A stretch of DNA of 10,261 bases, from contig CAMWRN010000065.1 of NCBI GenBank assembly GCA_947176675.1, positions 1 to 10,261 of the forward strand, given 5' to 3'. The notes beneath the pieces were generated by a model. The model had not been told where the DNA came from and searched no databases. It saw only the letters and a list, made by a program, of their open reading frames with translations. Below are positions 1-6,709 of the stretch, piece by piece; position 1 is the first letter of the stretch; each line of letters opens with the position of its first letter. The DNA is from an uncultured Clostridia bacterium. GTDB taxonomy: Bacteria; Bacillota; Clostridia; Oscillospirales; Ruminococcaceae. Both the position numbers and the translations under genes were made by a program.

Positions 1-366
1 AAAGAGCCGCAGAACCGATATCTCGCTTTCGGGAGCGTAGAAAAGATTGCTGAGCCAAAAATATTTTCGTTCCTGAGAATATACGAGCTTGTATATTTTT
101 CTCGCCGTTTCTCTCGGTATCGGCGGATCGAAAGATACTGTATCCCTGAACTCCGAGACAGCGGTAACGATTTTGTCGTAGACTGTTTTTTCGTTCTCGG
201 TAAGAGAAGAATATATAGGCGAAACAAAATCGGCGTTCCCGCTGACAGGGTCTATGTATGTATTTGCTCCGCTTTCCGACGGTTCTTCCGCGACTCGCTG
301 ACATGAGGTCAGCGAAGCAAACGCAAGAGCCGTACAGAAAACGGCAGCGGCAATTCGTTTTTTCAT
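1..366 (-). CDS. Transglutaminase-like lipoprotein, third tandem paralog (partial, C-terminus outside window)
   Basis: The frame stays open from an ATG at 366 to the window edge, giving the first 122 residues. A Lys/Arg start, a hydrophobic stretch and the lipobox LTSC put the lipidated cysteine at residue 22, so this is an exported lipoprotein. After a short polar linker, residues about 48-112 (YSSLTENEKTVYDKIV, then KIYKLVYSQERKYFWLSN) match the region before the catalytic core in both upstream neighbours (YSTLTAEEKKLYDDIV, LVYMQEPRLFYMN; LVYNQEPQLFWLSN). This makes it a third paralog. The expected Cys-His-Asp core lies outside the window, so catalytic competence cannot be judged. The ATG is 10 nt after the stop of the preceding gene with no convincing Shine-Dalgarno site, so translational coupling is likely. 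Identification as a lipoprotein paralog is firm; enzymatic activity is not shown. Confidence 0.85.
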   Translation of the reverse strand, partial: MKKRIAAAVFCTALAFASLTSCQRVAEEPSESGANTYIDPVSGNADFVSPIYSSLTENEKTVYDKIVTAVSEFRDTVSFDPPIPRETARKIYKLVYSQERKYFWLSNLFYAPESEISVLRLF

Positions 367-376
367 ACTTTATAAA

Positions 377-1738
377 TCAATTGTAGATAACGTCGAATTC
401 GATCAGCAGCAGGCTTTCGTTGCACTCGTCGTTAACGCCCTTAACTCCGGAGAAGCCTTTTGCATAGGTGTTGTAATCCAGCTTTGCGTCGTAGATCTGT
501 TTGTAAAGCTCCTTGGAGCTTACCGCGATCTGAGCTGTTCTCGAGCCGTCCTTTGCCGCTCTTTCGATCTCCGCCTTGATAGCCGTGTCTGCGGAGTCAA
601 AATCGCTGTATACCTTTCCACTCTTTACAAAGTAGTTCTGGTCATTGTCAACGCAGGCGGGCGGAGTGAAATATGTGATATAGTTTCCGTTGGACAGCTT
701 TTTCTGACCCACGTGCATATGTGTGATGTTGTGGATACCGCTGTCGGGAACAAGGAAGAAATTGTAGCGGATATTCTTGTAGTTGGGGGTGGACAGGATA
801 GGATCGTCCCATGTAGTGTCCAGATTGTACCATTTGCCGTCAATGTCCACAACATTCCATGCGTGGGTCTGACCCTGATTTGTTTCGCCCGTTACCACCA
901 TGCTTACGATACCCGCCTTGTCGCAGAGGTACTGCATTGCCTTGGCGTAGCCTGCACACTGGATATTTCCCTGCGCTTCGCCGCTGCCGAGGGCATTGTA
1001 AATGGTAGCGTTGTAATTTGTGATCTCGTCCTTAAGCTCAAAGGTGGAATTAAGCACCAGATAGTCGTGGAACACTTTGAGTTTTTCATATGTAGTGGAC
1101 TTTCCGTTTGCTTCGGCAACAAGCTTGTCGGCAACGGCGTCAATTGACTTCTGCATTTCATTTATTGCGGTGGAGTCCTTGGTAAGATAGAAAAGCTTGC
1201 CGACCTTTAGCTTCGCGTTCATATAGAAAAGACGGGGTTCCTGCATATAAACAAGACCGTATATCTTTGACCATTCTTCAAGGGTATATGCGTCCTCATC
1301 GCAGATCTTGTAACGAAGTCCCTCTATTCCTGCCACGATATCGTCGTAGAGCTTTTTCTCTTCGGCGGTAAGGGTTGAGTAGCCGTATCTTTCGGTATTG
1401 GTCTGGCTGATATTGAGCTGAGGGGCGGAAGTCTCAGTCGCTGCGATTGCATTCAGGATATCCTCCTCGCTGAGTGTGTCCGAGGGGAGCGGTTCGGTAA
1501 CGGAAGGTTCTGTGAGGACATTTCCCGCTGCGCCTGTAACAGCTTCGCCGTTTTCATCGGTAACGGTCACTGCGTTTGAATCGTCAGAGTTGTCCGGATC
1601 GCCAATTACGTTTACCGAAGCGGAGGTTGTATCGCCGTTGTTCATATCGTTGTCATCACTGCTGCTGCATCCCGATGCAAGCATTGCCAGCGCGGCTGTG
1701 AATGCCAGCGCGGAATAAATTTTTTTACTTTTCCACAT
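377..1738 (-). CDS. Transglutaminase-like domain lipoprotein, second tandem paralog
   Basis: This 453-residue protein begins with a signal peptide ending in ASGC, so the lipidated cysteine is C24 (alanine at -3 is a less common lipobox variant). An acidic, Ser/Thr/Asp-rich linker runs to about residue 110. A helical region (about 120-250) leads into a transglutaminase-like core with the expected triad order: C261 in QCAGYA, H292 in THAWNVV and D307 in NLDTTWDD. A further domain of about 130 residues follows and is shared with the upstream paralog (RYNFFL near 324-329, TPPAC near 358-362). The superfamily includes cysteine proteases, peptide-crosslinking enzymes and inactive members, so the reaction is unknown; it would act outside the membrane. 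The ATG at 1738 has AAAGGAAA about 10 nt upstream. It lies 152 nt after the first paralog and 10 nt before the third. It lacks the SH3-like domain of the first. Confidence 0.93.
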   Translation of the reverse strand: MWKSKKIYSALAFTAALAMLASGCSSSDDNDMNNGDTTSASVNVIGDPDNSDDSNAVTVTDENGEAVTGAAGNVLTEPSVTEPLPSDTLSEEDILNAIAATETSAPQLNISQTNTERYGYSTLTAEEKKLYDDIVAGIEGLRYKICDEDAYTLEEWSKIYGLVYMQEPRLFYMNAKLKVGKLFYLTKDSTAINEMQKSIDAVADKLVAEANGKSTTYEKLKVFHDYLVLNSTFELKDEITNYNATIYNALGSGEAQGNIQCAGYAKAMQYLCDKAGIVSMVVTGETNQGQTHAWNVVDIDGKWYNLDTTWDDPILSTPNYKNIRYNFFLVPDSGIHNITHMHVGQKKLSNGNYITYFTPPACVDNDQNYFVKSGKVYSDFDSADTAIKAEIERAAKDGSRTAQIAVSSKELYKQIYDAKLDYNTYAKGFSGVKGVNDECNESLLLIEFDVIYN

Positions 1739-1836
1739 AATATTGATTTCCTTTCAAAGTTCGCTTTAGTTTTATTGCCCGTACTGTCAGACTGAACGGC
1801 AGGGCGCGTAAATGCAATAAGATATGTACAAACACA

Positions 1837-1873
1837 GGGGCAAGGGGTAGAAAGCTTATTCGACCCCCGCCCC
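1837..1873 (-). terminator. GC-rich hairpin between the first and second lipoprotein genes; possible attenuator or terminator
   Basis: GGGGC (1837-1841) is complementary to GCCCC (1869-1873) and GGGGT (1844-1848) to ACCCC (1863-1867). This gives two 5-bp GC-rich stems separated by a small AA/C internal loop and closed by a 14-nt loop. On the minus-strand transcript it starts 17 nt after the TAA of the upstream lipoprotein gene and is followed by UGUGUUUGUACAU, which is only moderately U-rich. A full intrinsic terminator is therefore doubtful. Partial termination or an mRNA processing/stability element that lowers expression of downstream paralogs fits better. I see no clear promoter in the rest of this 152-nt gap. 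Confidence 0.4.
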
Positions 1874-1890
1874 ATATATTTGATTGATGT

Positions 1891-3546
1891 TTAGTCGTTA
1901 TATGCTATATCGTACTCCACAACGAGGATATCCTCGGTAAGGGAGGTCTGGAGCTTAAGCTCCTTTACGCTGCTGTCTTTTTCTTTCGCGTAATTCTGGA
2001 AAGCTCTCCAGTATGTTTTATCTCGGAGGGCGTCCCAAAGTTCCTTGGTCGTTACCCTGATGTGAGCAACGTTCTTGCCGGCGGCAATCGCCGAGTCAAG
2101 TTCTGCGTACATCGCCTGAGTTGCGGATTCAAGGTCGCTGAATTCTTTGTTGTATGCCTTGAAGTAGTAGCATGCGCTCTTTGTGCAGGCAGGAGGATTA
2201 TAGAGCTTGATGCGCTTTCCGTTTCCTCTTGCAACAGTGCTGACATTAAGGTGAGTATTTTTGATCATTTCGTCATTTGCAAGGAAGAAGTTATAGCGGA
2301 TATAGCTGCTTCTTCCGTAAGATGTCTGCGGGTCGCCCCACGTTGTATCAAGGATATAGTATCCGTTATCGCAGTAAACAACGTTCCATGCGTGAGTGCT
2401 TCCCGCGGTGTTATTGCCTGTTACTACCATGCATTCGATACCTGCAATGTCGCAGAGATAAAGAACAGTCTTTGCATATCCCTGGCACTGAAGCTCGCCG
2501 CCGTCTGTCAGACCGTTGTAGATACCGCAGGTTCTGTAGTTGCCCTGAAGGCTGAATGTATTGTGGGTAATTACCCAGTCGTAAATTACCTTAAGCCTGC
2601 TCACGGTGCTTGTATAGCCGTTTACCTTGCTCATTACTTCGCTGACTGTAGCGTCGATCTCTTTCTGAGCGGAAGCAGCTTTTTCGGGGGTAAGGTCAAA
2701 CTGAAGGTTGAGCATTCCTCCGAGGGAAATAGGAACCAGGTTGGACAGCCAGAAAAGCTGAGGTTCCTGATTGTATACCAAAGCGTATACTTTAACGATA
2801 TCGTCAGACGAAAGGGACGAGGGCACTTCTACCTGGGTCTCGAAGTTAGTGGCCGCTTCAACGATATCAGCATAAAGCTGCTGTTCGGATTTGCCGAGCT
2901 GCTGATAGGGATACCTGTCAGTATAGCTCTTGGTGTAGGAGGAATTTATGGAGCTTGCGGGAACAGGCTTCTTGGTCGTTTCTTCGGTGGATTCCGTCTT
3001 CTTGGTAGCCTTTGTTGTTGCCGATGTTTCCGCAGGAGCCTGATCCGTTACATAGTCGGAATGGATAAACGTACCGTCTGCAAGCTTGTAGTAGCCTGTA
3101 TCTGTTGCGGCAACGATGTTGATTTTCTGTCCTACATCGTACTTTTTAACGGATTCCGAACCTACGATAGCCTGTGTTCTGGAATAGCATGAAGTCTTTA
3201 TGTAGAGAGTCTCGCTTATCTCGGTTTCGTTCCAGGCTTTTGCAGCCGTTGTGGAAGCTGCCGTTGTCGTCTCCGAGGAAGCTGCTGTTGTTGTTTCCGT
3301 TGCGCTTGTCTCAGTCTCGCTTTCGGTGGTTGTATCTTCCGTTGTGGTCTCCTCGGGAGCGGTGGTGGTTTCTTCGGTAGTTGTCTCAGTCTCGGACTCG
3401 CTCACCGTCATTGCGGTAAGAGAAACCGACGATGTGTCGCCGCCCACATCGGGGAGTCCCGCCGAATCCTCGTTGGTCTGCTTACAGCCGGCAAGCATTG
3501 ACGCTGCCATCAAGAACGCAAGGATCAGACTAATTTTTTTCTTCAT
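1891..3546 (-). CDS. Transglutaminase-like lipoprotein with bacterial SH3-like domain, first tandem paralog
   Basis: The protein has 551 residues from the ATG at 3546; a longer open frame to 3711 lacks a signal peptide and is rejected. The signal peptide ends in LAGC, with C21 lipidated. Order: low-complexity Thr/Glu/Ser linker (about 49-103), a bacterial SH3-like module (about 108-166, LYIKTSCYSRTQ to GTFIHSDYV), a Lys/Thr/Glu linker, a helical region (about 208-345), then a transglutaminase-like core with C354 (LQCQGYA), H385 (STHAWNVV) and D400 (ILDTTWGD). The C-terminal domain (about 415-551, with RYNFFL and NPPAC) is shared with the next gene. SH3b domains usually bind peptidoglycan or peptides, so anchoring near the cell wall is likely by inference; the substrate is unknown. 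The start overlaps the CorC-like gene by 17 nt, with AGGAG about 10 nt upstream inside that gene, so the two are co-transcribed and probably coupled. Confidence 0.93.
   Translation of the reverse strand: MKKKISLILAFLMAASMLAGCKQTNEDSAGLPDVGGDTSSVSLTAMTVSESETETTTEETTTAPEETTTEDTTTESETETSATETTTAASSETTTAASTTAAKAWNETEISETLYIKTSCYSRTQAIVGSESVKKYDVGQKINIVAATDTGYYKLADGTFIHSDYVTDQAPAETSATTKATKKTESTEETTKKPVPASSINSSYTKSYTDRYPYQQLGKSEQQLYADIVEAATNFETQVEVPSSLSSDDIVKVYALVYNQEPQLFWLSNLVPISLGGMLNLQFDLTPEKAASAQKEIDATVSEVMSKVNGYTSTVSRLKVIYDWVITHNTFSLQGNYRTCGIYNGLTDGGELQCQGYAKTVLYLCDIAGIECMVVTGNNTAGSTHAWNVVYCDNGYYILDTTWGDPQTSYGRSSYIRYNFFLANDEMIKNTHLNVSTVARGNGKRIKLYNPPACTKSACYYFKAYNKEFSDLESATQAMYAELDSAIAAGKNVAHIRVTTKELWDALRDKTYWRAFQNYAKEKDSSVKELKLQTSLTEDILVVEYDIAYND
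3238..3402 (-). repeat. Low-complexity Thr/Glu/Ser linker-coding tract
   Basis: This stretch encodes residues about 49-103 of the SH3-containing lipoprotein, built almost only of Thr, Glu, Ser and Ala in degenerate units such as ETTTE and SETET. At the DNA level it is an imperfect repeat; for example TGTCTCAGTCTCG occurs at 3307-3319 and 3382-3394. Such linkers are common in secreted Ruminococcus-type proteins and space a membrane-anchored N-terminus from its functional domains. Length variation between strains would be expected. Confidence 0.8.
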
Positions 3547-4939
3547 TTTGCATACTCTCCTTTTCTTCGCTTGTTGTGTTATCTTTGATAATTTTTGCCT
3601 TGATCTTGGTAATGCACCTGTCCTCCGTAAGAAGAACGGTGAAAAGCACTCCGCGATAGTCGACGGAGGGGTTCTCGTTTTCCTCCGGGATACGTCCCAG
3701 AAGCTCGGCAATGAAGCCGTTCATAGTGTCGAAGCAGTTCCCTTCGGGAAGCTCTATTCCGAAAACGGGAAGAATTTCTTCGGGGTCGGCATAGCCTGCG
3801 ATGACATAGGTGTCCTCGGAAATTTTAGTGAGTGCGTTTTCTTCCTCGTCGTACTCGTCCTGAATATTTCCGACTATCCTTTCAACGATATCCTCCATCG
3901 TCACCAGACCCGCAGTTCCGCCGTATTCGTCTACCACCGCAGCCATCTGCATTTTTTCCGAGGATAAACGCTTAAAGGCTTCCCCGCAGGGCACTGATTC
4001 GGGAAGATAGATGATGTCCCGCATAAAGCTTTTCGCTTCGGTCTCTTCCGCGGATTCCGAACCTACCAAACAGAGCAGGTCCTTAACACATATCATGCCC
4101 GCAATATGGTCAATAGTTTCCGCGTATACAGGTATTCTGGAAAAGCCGCTGCCTATGGCGGCGTTCACCACCTCGGGCACCTTTGCGGACATTTCAACCG
4201 CCGTGATGTCGGTGCGGTGAGTCATTATGTCCGAAACGGTAAGATCGTCGAACTCAAAAACGTTGTTGATCATTTCCCTCTGAGATTCCTCGATAACGCC
4301 CGTTTCGTTGCCTGCGTCCACCATCATCAGTATCTCCTCTTCGGTGACGATATCTCTTTCGGGAGAGCCTTTCGCTCCGAAAAGCGGAGCAAGCAGCCGC
4401 GTAAGCAGTGAGGACAACGCGGTAAGCGGCGTAAGAGCCGTTACCAAAAGCTTTATGAACGGAGCACAGAATACCGCAAATTTTTCGCTTTTTGCCGCAG
4501 GTATCCTTTTGGGGATACCCTCGCAGAAAACCGTAAAGACGATTACCGTCAGTATGAGTATTATGAACGCGGCAATAATGTCCGCAAGGGGATCGCCGCC
4601 ATACGGTTCTTCCGCCGCGAGTCCTCCGCCAATCAAACGGAAAATAGTGCGCGACAGCGGCATCAAGAAGAATATCATTGCCAGATATGCGGCGATGATA
4701 CCCGTAAGAGTCCTGTTGACGGAAAATGCTGTCACTAAACGAGCGGGTCTCTCTGTTATTTCAGCCAAAAGCTTTCTTCGTTTTGATTTTTCATTGCTTT
4801 CATCGCTGCCGTTGCCACCGTTGCTGCCGAATTTTCTTCGGTCTGTCTCCGCCGCAGATTCACAGACGGTGCAGAAACCTTTATAAAGCAGTATAATTAC
4901 AAGAATGATCCAACTTCGGGGATACCCGTCAGAATCCAT
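3530..4939 (-). CDS. HlyC/CorC (CNNM) family membrane protein with CBS pair, putative Mg2+/Co2+ transport-related
   Basis: This 469-residue protein has the family architecture. A CNNM/DUF21-like membrane domain spans about residues 8-185, with hydrophobic segments near 9-23, 78-94, 118-138 and 155-172 and the signature-like FCEGIPKR at 138-145. A CBS pair covers about 230-350, including SDIMTHR, FSRIPVY and the hallmark DEYGGTAGLVTMEDIVE. A CorC/HlyC C-terminal domain covers about 370-452. Relatives are linked to Mg2+ (or Co2+) transport at the cytoplasmic membrane with nucleotide-sensing CBS domains; they are not true haemolysins. The ATG at 4939 is chosen over an upstream TTG (4960) because AAGGAAG (4946-4952) sits 6 nt before it. 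It is first in the operon behind a consensus promoter, and its last codons carry the start and Shine-Dalgarno site of the next gene. A polar insert at about 36-56 after TM1 and Thr/Cys in place of the usual Ser residues near E27 make it a divergent member. Confidence 0.9.
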   Translation of the reverse strand: MDSDGYPRSWIILVIILLYKGFCTVCESAAETDRRKFGSNGGNGSDESNEKSKRRKLLAEITERPARLVTAFSVNRTLTGIIAAYLAMIFFLMPLSRTIFRLIGGGLAAEEPYGGDPLADIIAAFIILILTVIVFTVFCEGIPKRIPAAKSEKFAVFCAPFIKLLVTALTPLTALSSLLTRLLAPLFGAKGSPERDIVTEEEILMMVDAGNETGVIEESQREMINNVFEFDDLTVSDIMTHRTDITAVEMSAKVPEVVNAAIGSGFSRIPVYAETIDHIAGMICVKDLLCLVGSESAEETEAKSFMRDIIYLPESVPCGEAFKRLSSEKMQMAAVVDEYGGTAGLVTMEDIVERIVGNIQDEYDEEENALTKISEDTYVIAGYADPEEILPVFGIELPEGNCFDTMNGFIAELLGRIPEENENPSVDYRGVLFTVLLTEDRCITKIKAKIIKDNTTSEEKESMQNEEKN

Positions 4940-4977
4940 AACCAACTTCCTTTCGGTCAATGATTTTGGGATAAGCC

Positions 4978-5048
4978 TGTCAGCTTGTTAGTTTGTACAG
5001 TGTGCCGAACGTATTGCAGATACTCTGCGCGTTCCGCACAAACTGACA
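4978..5048 (-). promoter_or_regulatory. Structured 5' leader of the CorC/lipoprotein operon (nested inverted repeats)
   Basis: The transcript predicted from the promoter at 5057-5085 starts close to 5050 and has a leader of about 110 nt. Reading the minus strand, it contains nested complementary segments: TGTCAG (5048-5043) with CTGACA (4983-4978); TGTGCGGAACG (5040-5030) with CGTTCGGCACA (5011-5001), 10 of 11 paired; and GCAGA (5028-5024) with TCTGC (5020-5016) around a 3-nt loop. AGTTTGT (5044-5038) and ACAAACT (4996-4990) are also fully complementary and would compete with part of the main stem. No U-run follows, so it is not a standard attenuator. It is too short for an M-box riboswitch, and I do not recognise a known class. 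A 5'-terminal stabilising hairpin or an unnamed cis-regulatory RNA are the main options. Confidence 0.6.
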
Positions 5049-5056
5049 CATTAAAA

Positions 5057-5085
5057 ATTATACAACAAACCGACAAAAAAGTCAA
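5057..5085 (-). promoter_or_regulatory. Sigma-A-type promoter for the CorC/lipoprotein operon
   Basis: On the minus strand TTGACT (5085-5080) and TATAAT (5062-5057) are separated by exactly 17 nt. This is near-perfect housekeeping consensus in an A/T-rich stretch. Transcription should start near 5050, about 110 nt before the ATG of the CorC-like gene. It is the only strong promoter found for the four genes down to the window's left edge. Confidence 0.85.
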
Positions 5086-5251
5086 GGAAATCAATACAGC
5101 CAATTATTATGAAAAATGCCATCAAAAAAGCAGTATTTTTGTTTTGTTTGCGACATTTGAGCAGTTTGGCAAAGTTTGCTGTAACCAAAGTTTAAAAAAT
5201 GTAAACGCTTTGTAACCTAATTAAAGCTTTTGATTCAGATACCGGATTTTT
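5086..5251. other. A/T-rich intergenic remainder, no gene seen
   Basis: This is the rest of the 312-nt gap between the PH operon and the CorC operon promoter. It holds the expected 3' end of the PH-operon transcript but no clear intrinsic terminator. There are only A/T-rich weak stems: CAAA-GC-GTTTA pairing with TAAAC-TTTG (about 5188-5214), and the small palindrome GCAAAGTTTGC (5169-5179). The hexamer GTAACC occurs twice (5181-5186 and 5212-5217) in direct orientation, 31 bp apart. A plus-strand open frame of 76 codons across 4985-5215 has no ribosome-binding site and runs through the opposing promoter, so I do not call it a gene. Confidence 0.5.
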
Positions 5252-6709
5252 TTAAATAGCATCATTTTCCGACCGGCTGTAGATTCCGAACAGTTCTTCC
5301 GCTTTTTTTACGTCAATGCCGCGCACACGGTGTTTTGAGGCGTGTTCTCCGCGGCTGTAGACCCATATGTCGCAGGTGCCGTTGATCCTTTGGAAGATCG
5401 TGCGGGTAAGCTTAACGTAGGCGATTCTGCTTTTGGGTACGATAACGGTGTGGAACTGGGAAAAGGTGCAGTATTTCAATGTCAGGGTGTCGTTTCCGAA
5501 GCCGATGCCCGTGGTAAATTTTGCTGTTATCTTTACGGCTATAAGGTACAGCGACGGTATCTCTCCCATTATCAGCAGAAACTTTATAATGTTACTCCAA
5601 TCAGTGAAAAGACGTGCTGCTGTGACCGCTCCCACGGGGAGAACTATTGCGGCGATGAGAGGCCCTCCGATAAACGGCAATATATAGGACGGTTTGGATT
5701 TGAGAGATATATCGTCCAGAGTAAAGCGCGGCAGCATCATTCGCATGGAGCTCATTACACGTTTTTTTGTTGTTATCGGGACAAAAACAGGTATCTCATT
5801 CCGCGATTTTCCGTAGCCTGTGCAGCTTACATGAACCGACATTACGCGGCATATCTTCATAAGCAGGTTCTGCCGCAGATCGGCGCAGTTCACCTTGGAA
5901 ATATTTATATAATATTTCCATTTGGAAAAAAAGCCGTTCCGTACAGTAATGTTGTTCCCGCACCGTTGTATTCGGAAATTTATGTGCCTGAGCAGGTTTG
6001 AAGCAAACGAAAATCCCCAGCCCAACGCGATTATAAGCGTCAGACCCACCGCAGCGGGGGTTACTCCCGAAATTATCTTCTGCATGAATTCGGTCACGCC
6101 GCTCACGGCGTTCATGAACTGTTCTTCGAGCTGATTTCCAACGATACGGCTTCCCTGAATGAAAAAAGTTCCGAGGAAGATTATCCCCGAGAGTGTGGAG
6201 GAAAATACCAGCGAAAACAAGACAAGATTAGCTTTTGAAGCCTTATAGGTAATCTTTGTGCTGTCGGATCTGTTTGGAATATTATTATAAATTTGGGTAT
6301 AATCTGACAATTTGATGATAAGCTCCGCATCGGCTTTTTTTCCGTTTCCGAGGGTGGAGTGCGAGTCCGAATCGATGGCAACGGTAACGGCGCGGATAGG
6401 GCGCATCCATACGGAACGGGTCGCGGAAGCGCACGCGACCGCAGGGTAGGGTATTGTGAATTCGTTTCTGATAATAACTCCGTGGGAAATAAAAATCCCT
6501 TTTTCTCCCACTTCAAATCGGACAAAATACCATCTGAGAACTGCAAAGCCGATCATCAGCAGCACGACAATCAAGTCCCAGTAAGCGCCTTTGAGCCAGC
6601 GGTAGAAGTCGAATCTCACAGCCACAAGACCGCGCACCAAGGGAATGAGCAGCATCCAGAAGTTCTTTGTGGTATATTTTAAAATGGCGATTTTATGCTG
6701 ACGCGACAT
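5252..6709 (-). CDS. Bacterial PH-domain membrane protein with three PH domains (YdbT-like)
   Basis: The protein has 485 residues. Three copies of the bacterial PH-like module (bPH2/DUF304 type) alternate with hydrophobic pairs. Module 1 is about 64-139 (FEVGEKGIFISHGV, IPYPAVACA), module 2 about 244-314 (NITVRNGFFSKWKYYINISKV), and module 3 about 399-474 (DTLTLKYCTFSQFH, VPKSRIAYVKL, HRVRGIDVKKAEEL). Hydrophobic stretches lie near 16-31, 43-61, 162-186, 216-237, 341-365 and 373-394. The arrangement matches Bacillus YdbT, whose partner is the single-domain YdbS; the molecular function is not established, though membrane or stress roles have been suggested. ATG at 6709 is the start: the stop of the preceding gene and this ATG share one base (TGATG), with GGAGG 6 nt upstream. 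A TTG one codon earlier is less likely. Translation is probably coupled to the upstream gene. Confidence 0.9.
   Translation of the reverse strand: MSRQHKIAILKYTTKNFWMLLIPLVRGLVAVRFDFYRWLKGAYWDLIVVLLMIGFAVLRWYFVRFEVGEKGIFISHGVIIRNEFTIPYPAVACASATRSVWMRPIRAVTVAIDSDSHSTLGNGKKADAELIIKLSDYTQIYNNIPNRSDSTKITYKASKANLVLFSLVFSSTLSGIIFLGTFFIQGSRIVGNQLEEQFMNAVSGVTEFMQKIISGVTPAAVGLTLIIALGWGFSFASNLLRHINFRIQRCGNNITVRNGFFSKWKYYINISKVNCADLRQNLLMKICRVMSVHVSCTGYGKSRNEIPVFVPITTKKRVMSSMRMMLPRFTLDDISLKSKPSYILPFIGGPLIAAIVLPVGAVTAARLFTDWSNIIKFLLIMGEIPSLYLIAVKITAKFTTGIGFGNDTLTLKYCTFSQFHTVIVPKSRIAYVKLTRTIFQRINGTCDIWVYSRGEHASKHRVRGIDVKKAEELFGIYSRSENDAI

Noticed and set aside
2062..3192. Plus-strand open frame of 376 codons opposite the SH3-containing lipoprotein
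   Set aside because: It lies wholly antisense to a gene with signal peptide, triad and a homologous neighbour, and its product (Cys/Val/Ile-rich, no motif) looks like a complement artefact. I saw no Shine-Dalgarno site or promoter.
3547..3711. 55-codon upstream extension of the SH3-containing lipoprotein frame
   Set aside because: It overlaps the conserved end of the CorC-like gene and would bury the signal peptide. The ATG at 3546 gives a textbook lipoprotein start with AGGAG upstream.
3251..3967. Plus-strand open frame with a Val/Ser-rich start
   Set aside because: The Val/Ser repeats are the complement of the Thr/Glu linker codons, and the rest runs antisense to the end of the CorC-like gene.
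4940..5050. M-box or other known riboswitch before the CorC-like gene
   Set aside because: The leader is about 110 nt, too short for an M-box, and no recognised conserved core was seen. It is reported only as an unclassified structured leader.
4985..5215. Plus-strand 76-codon open frame in the longest gap
   Set aside because: It has no ribosome-binding site or motif and reads through the opposing consensus promoter and structured leader.
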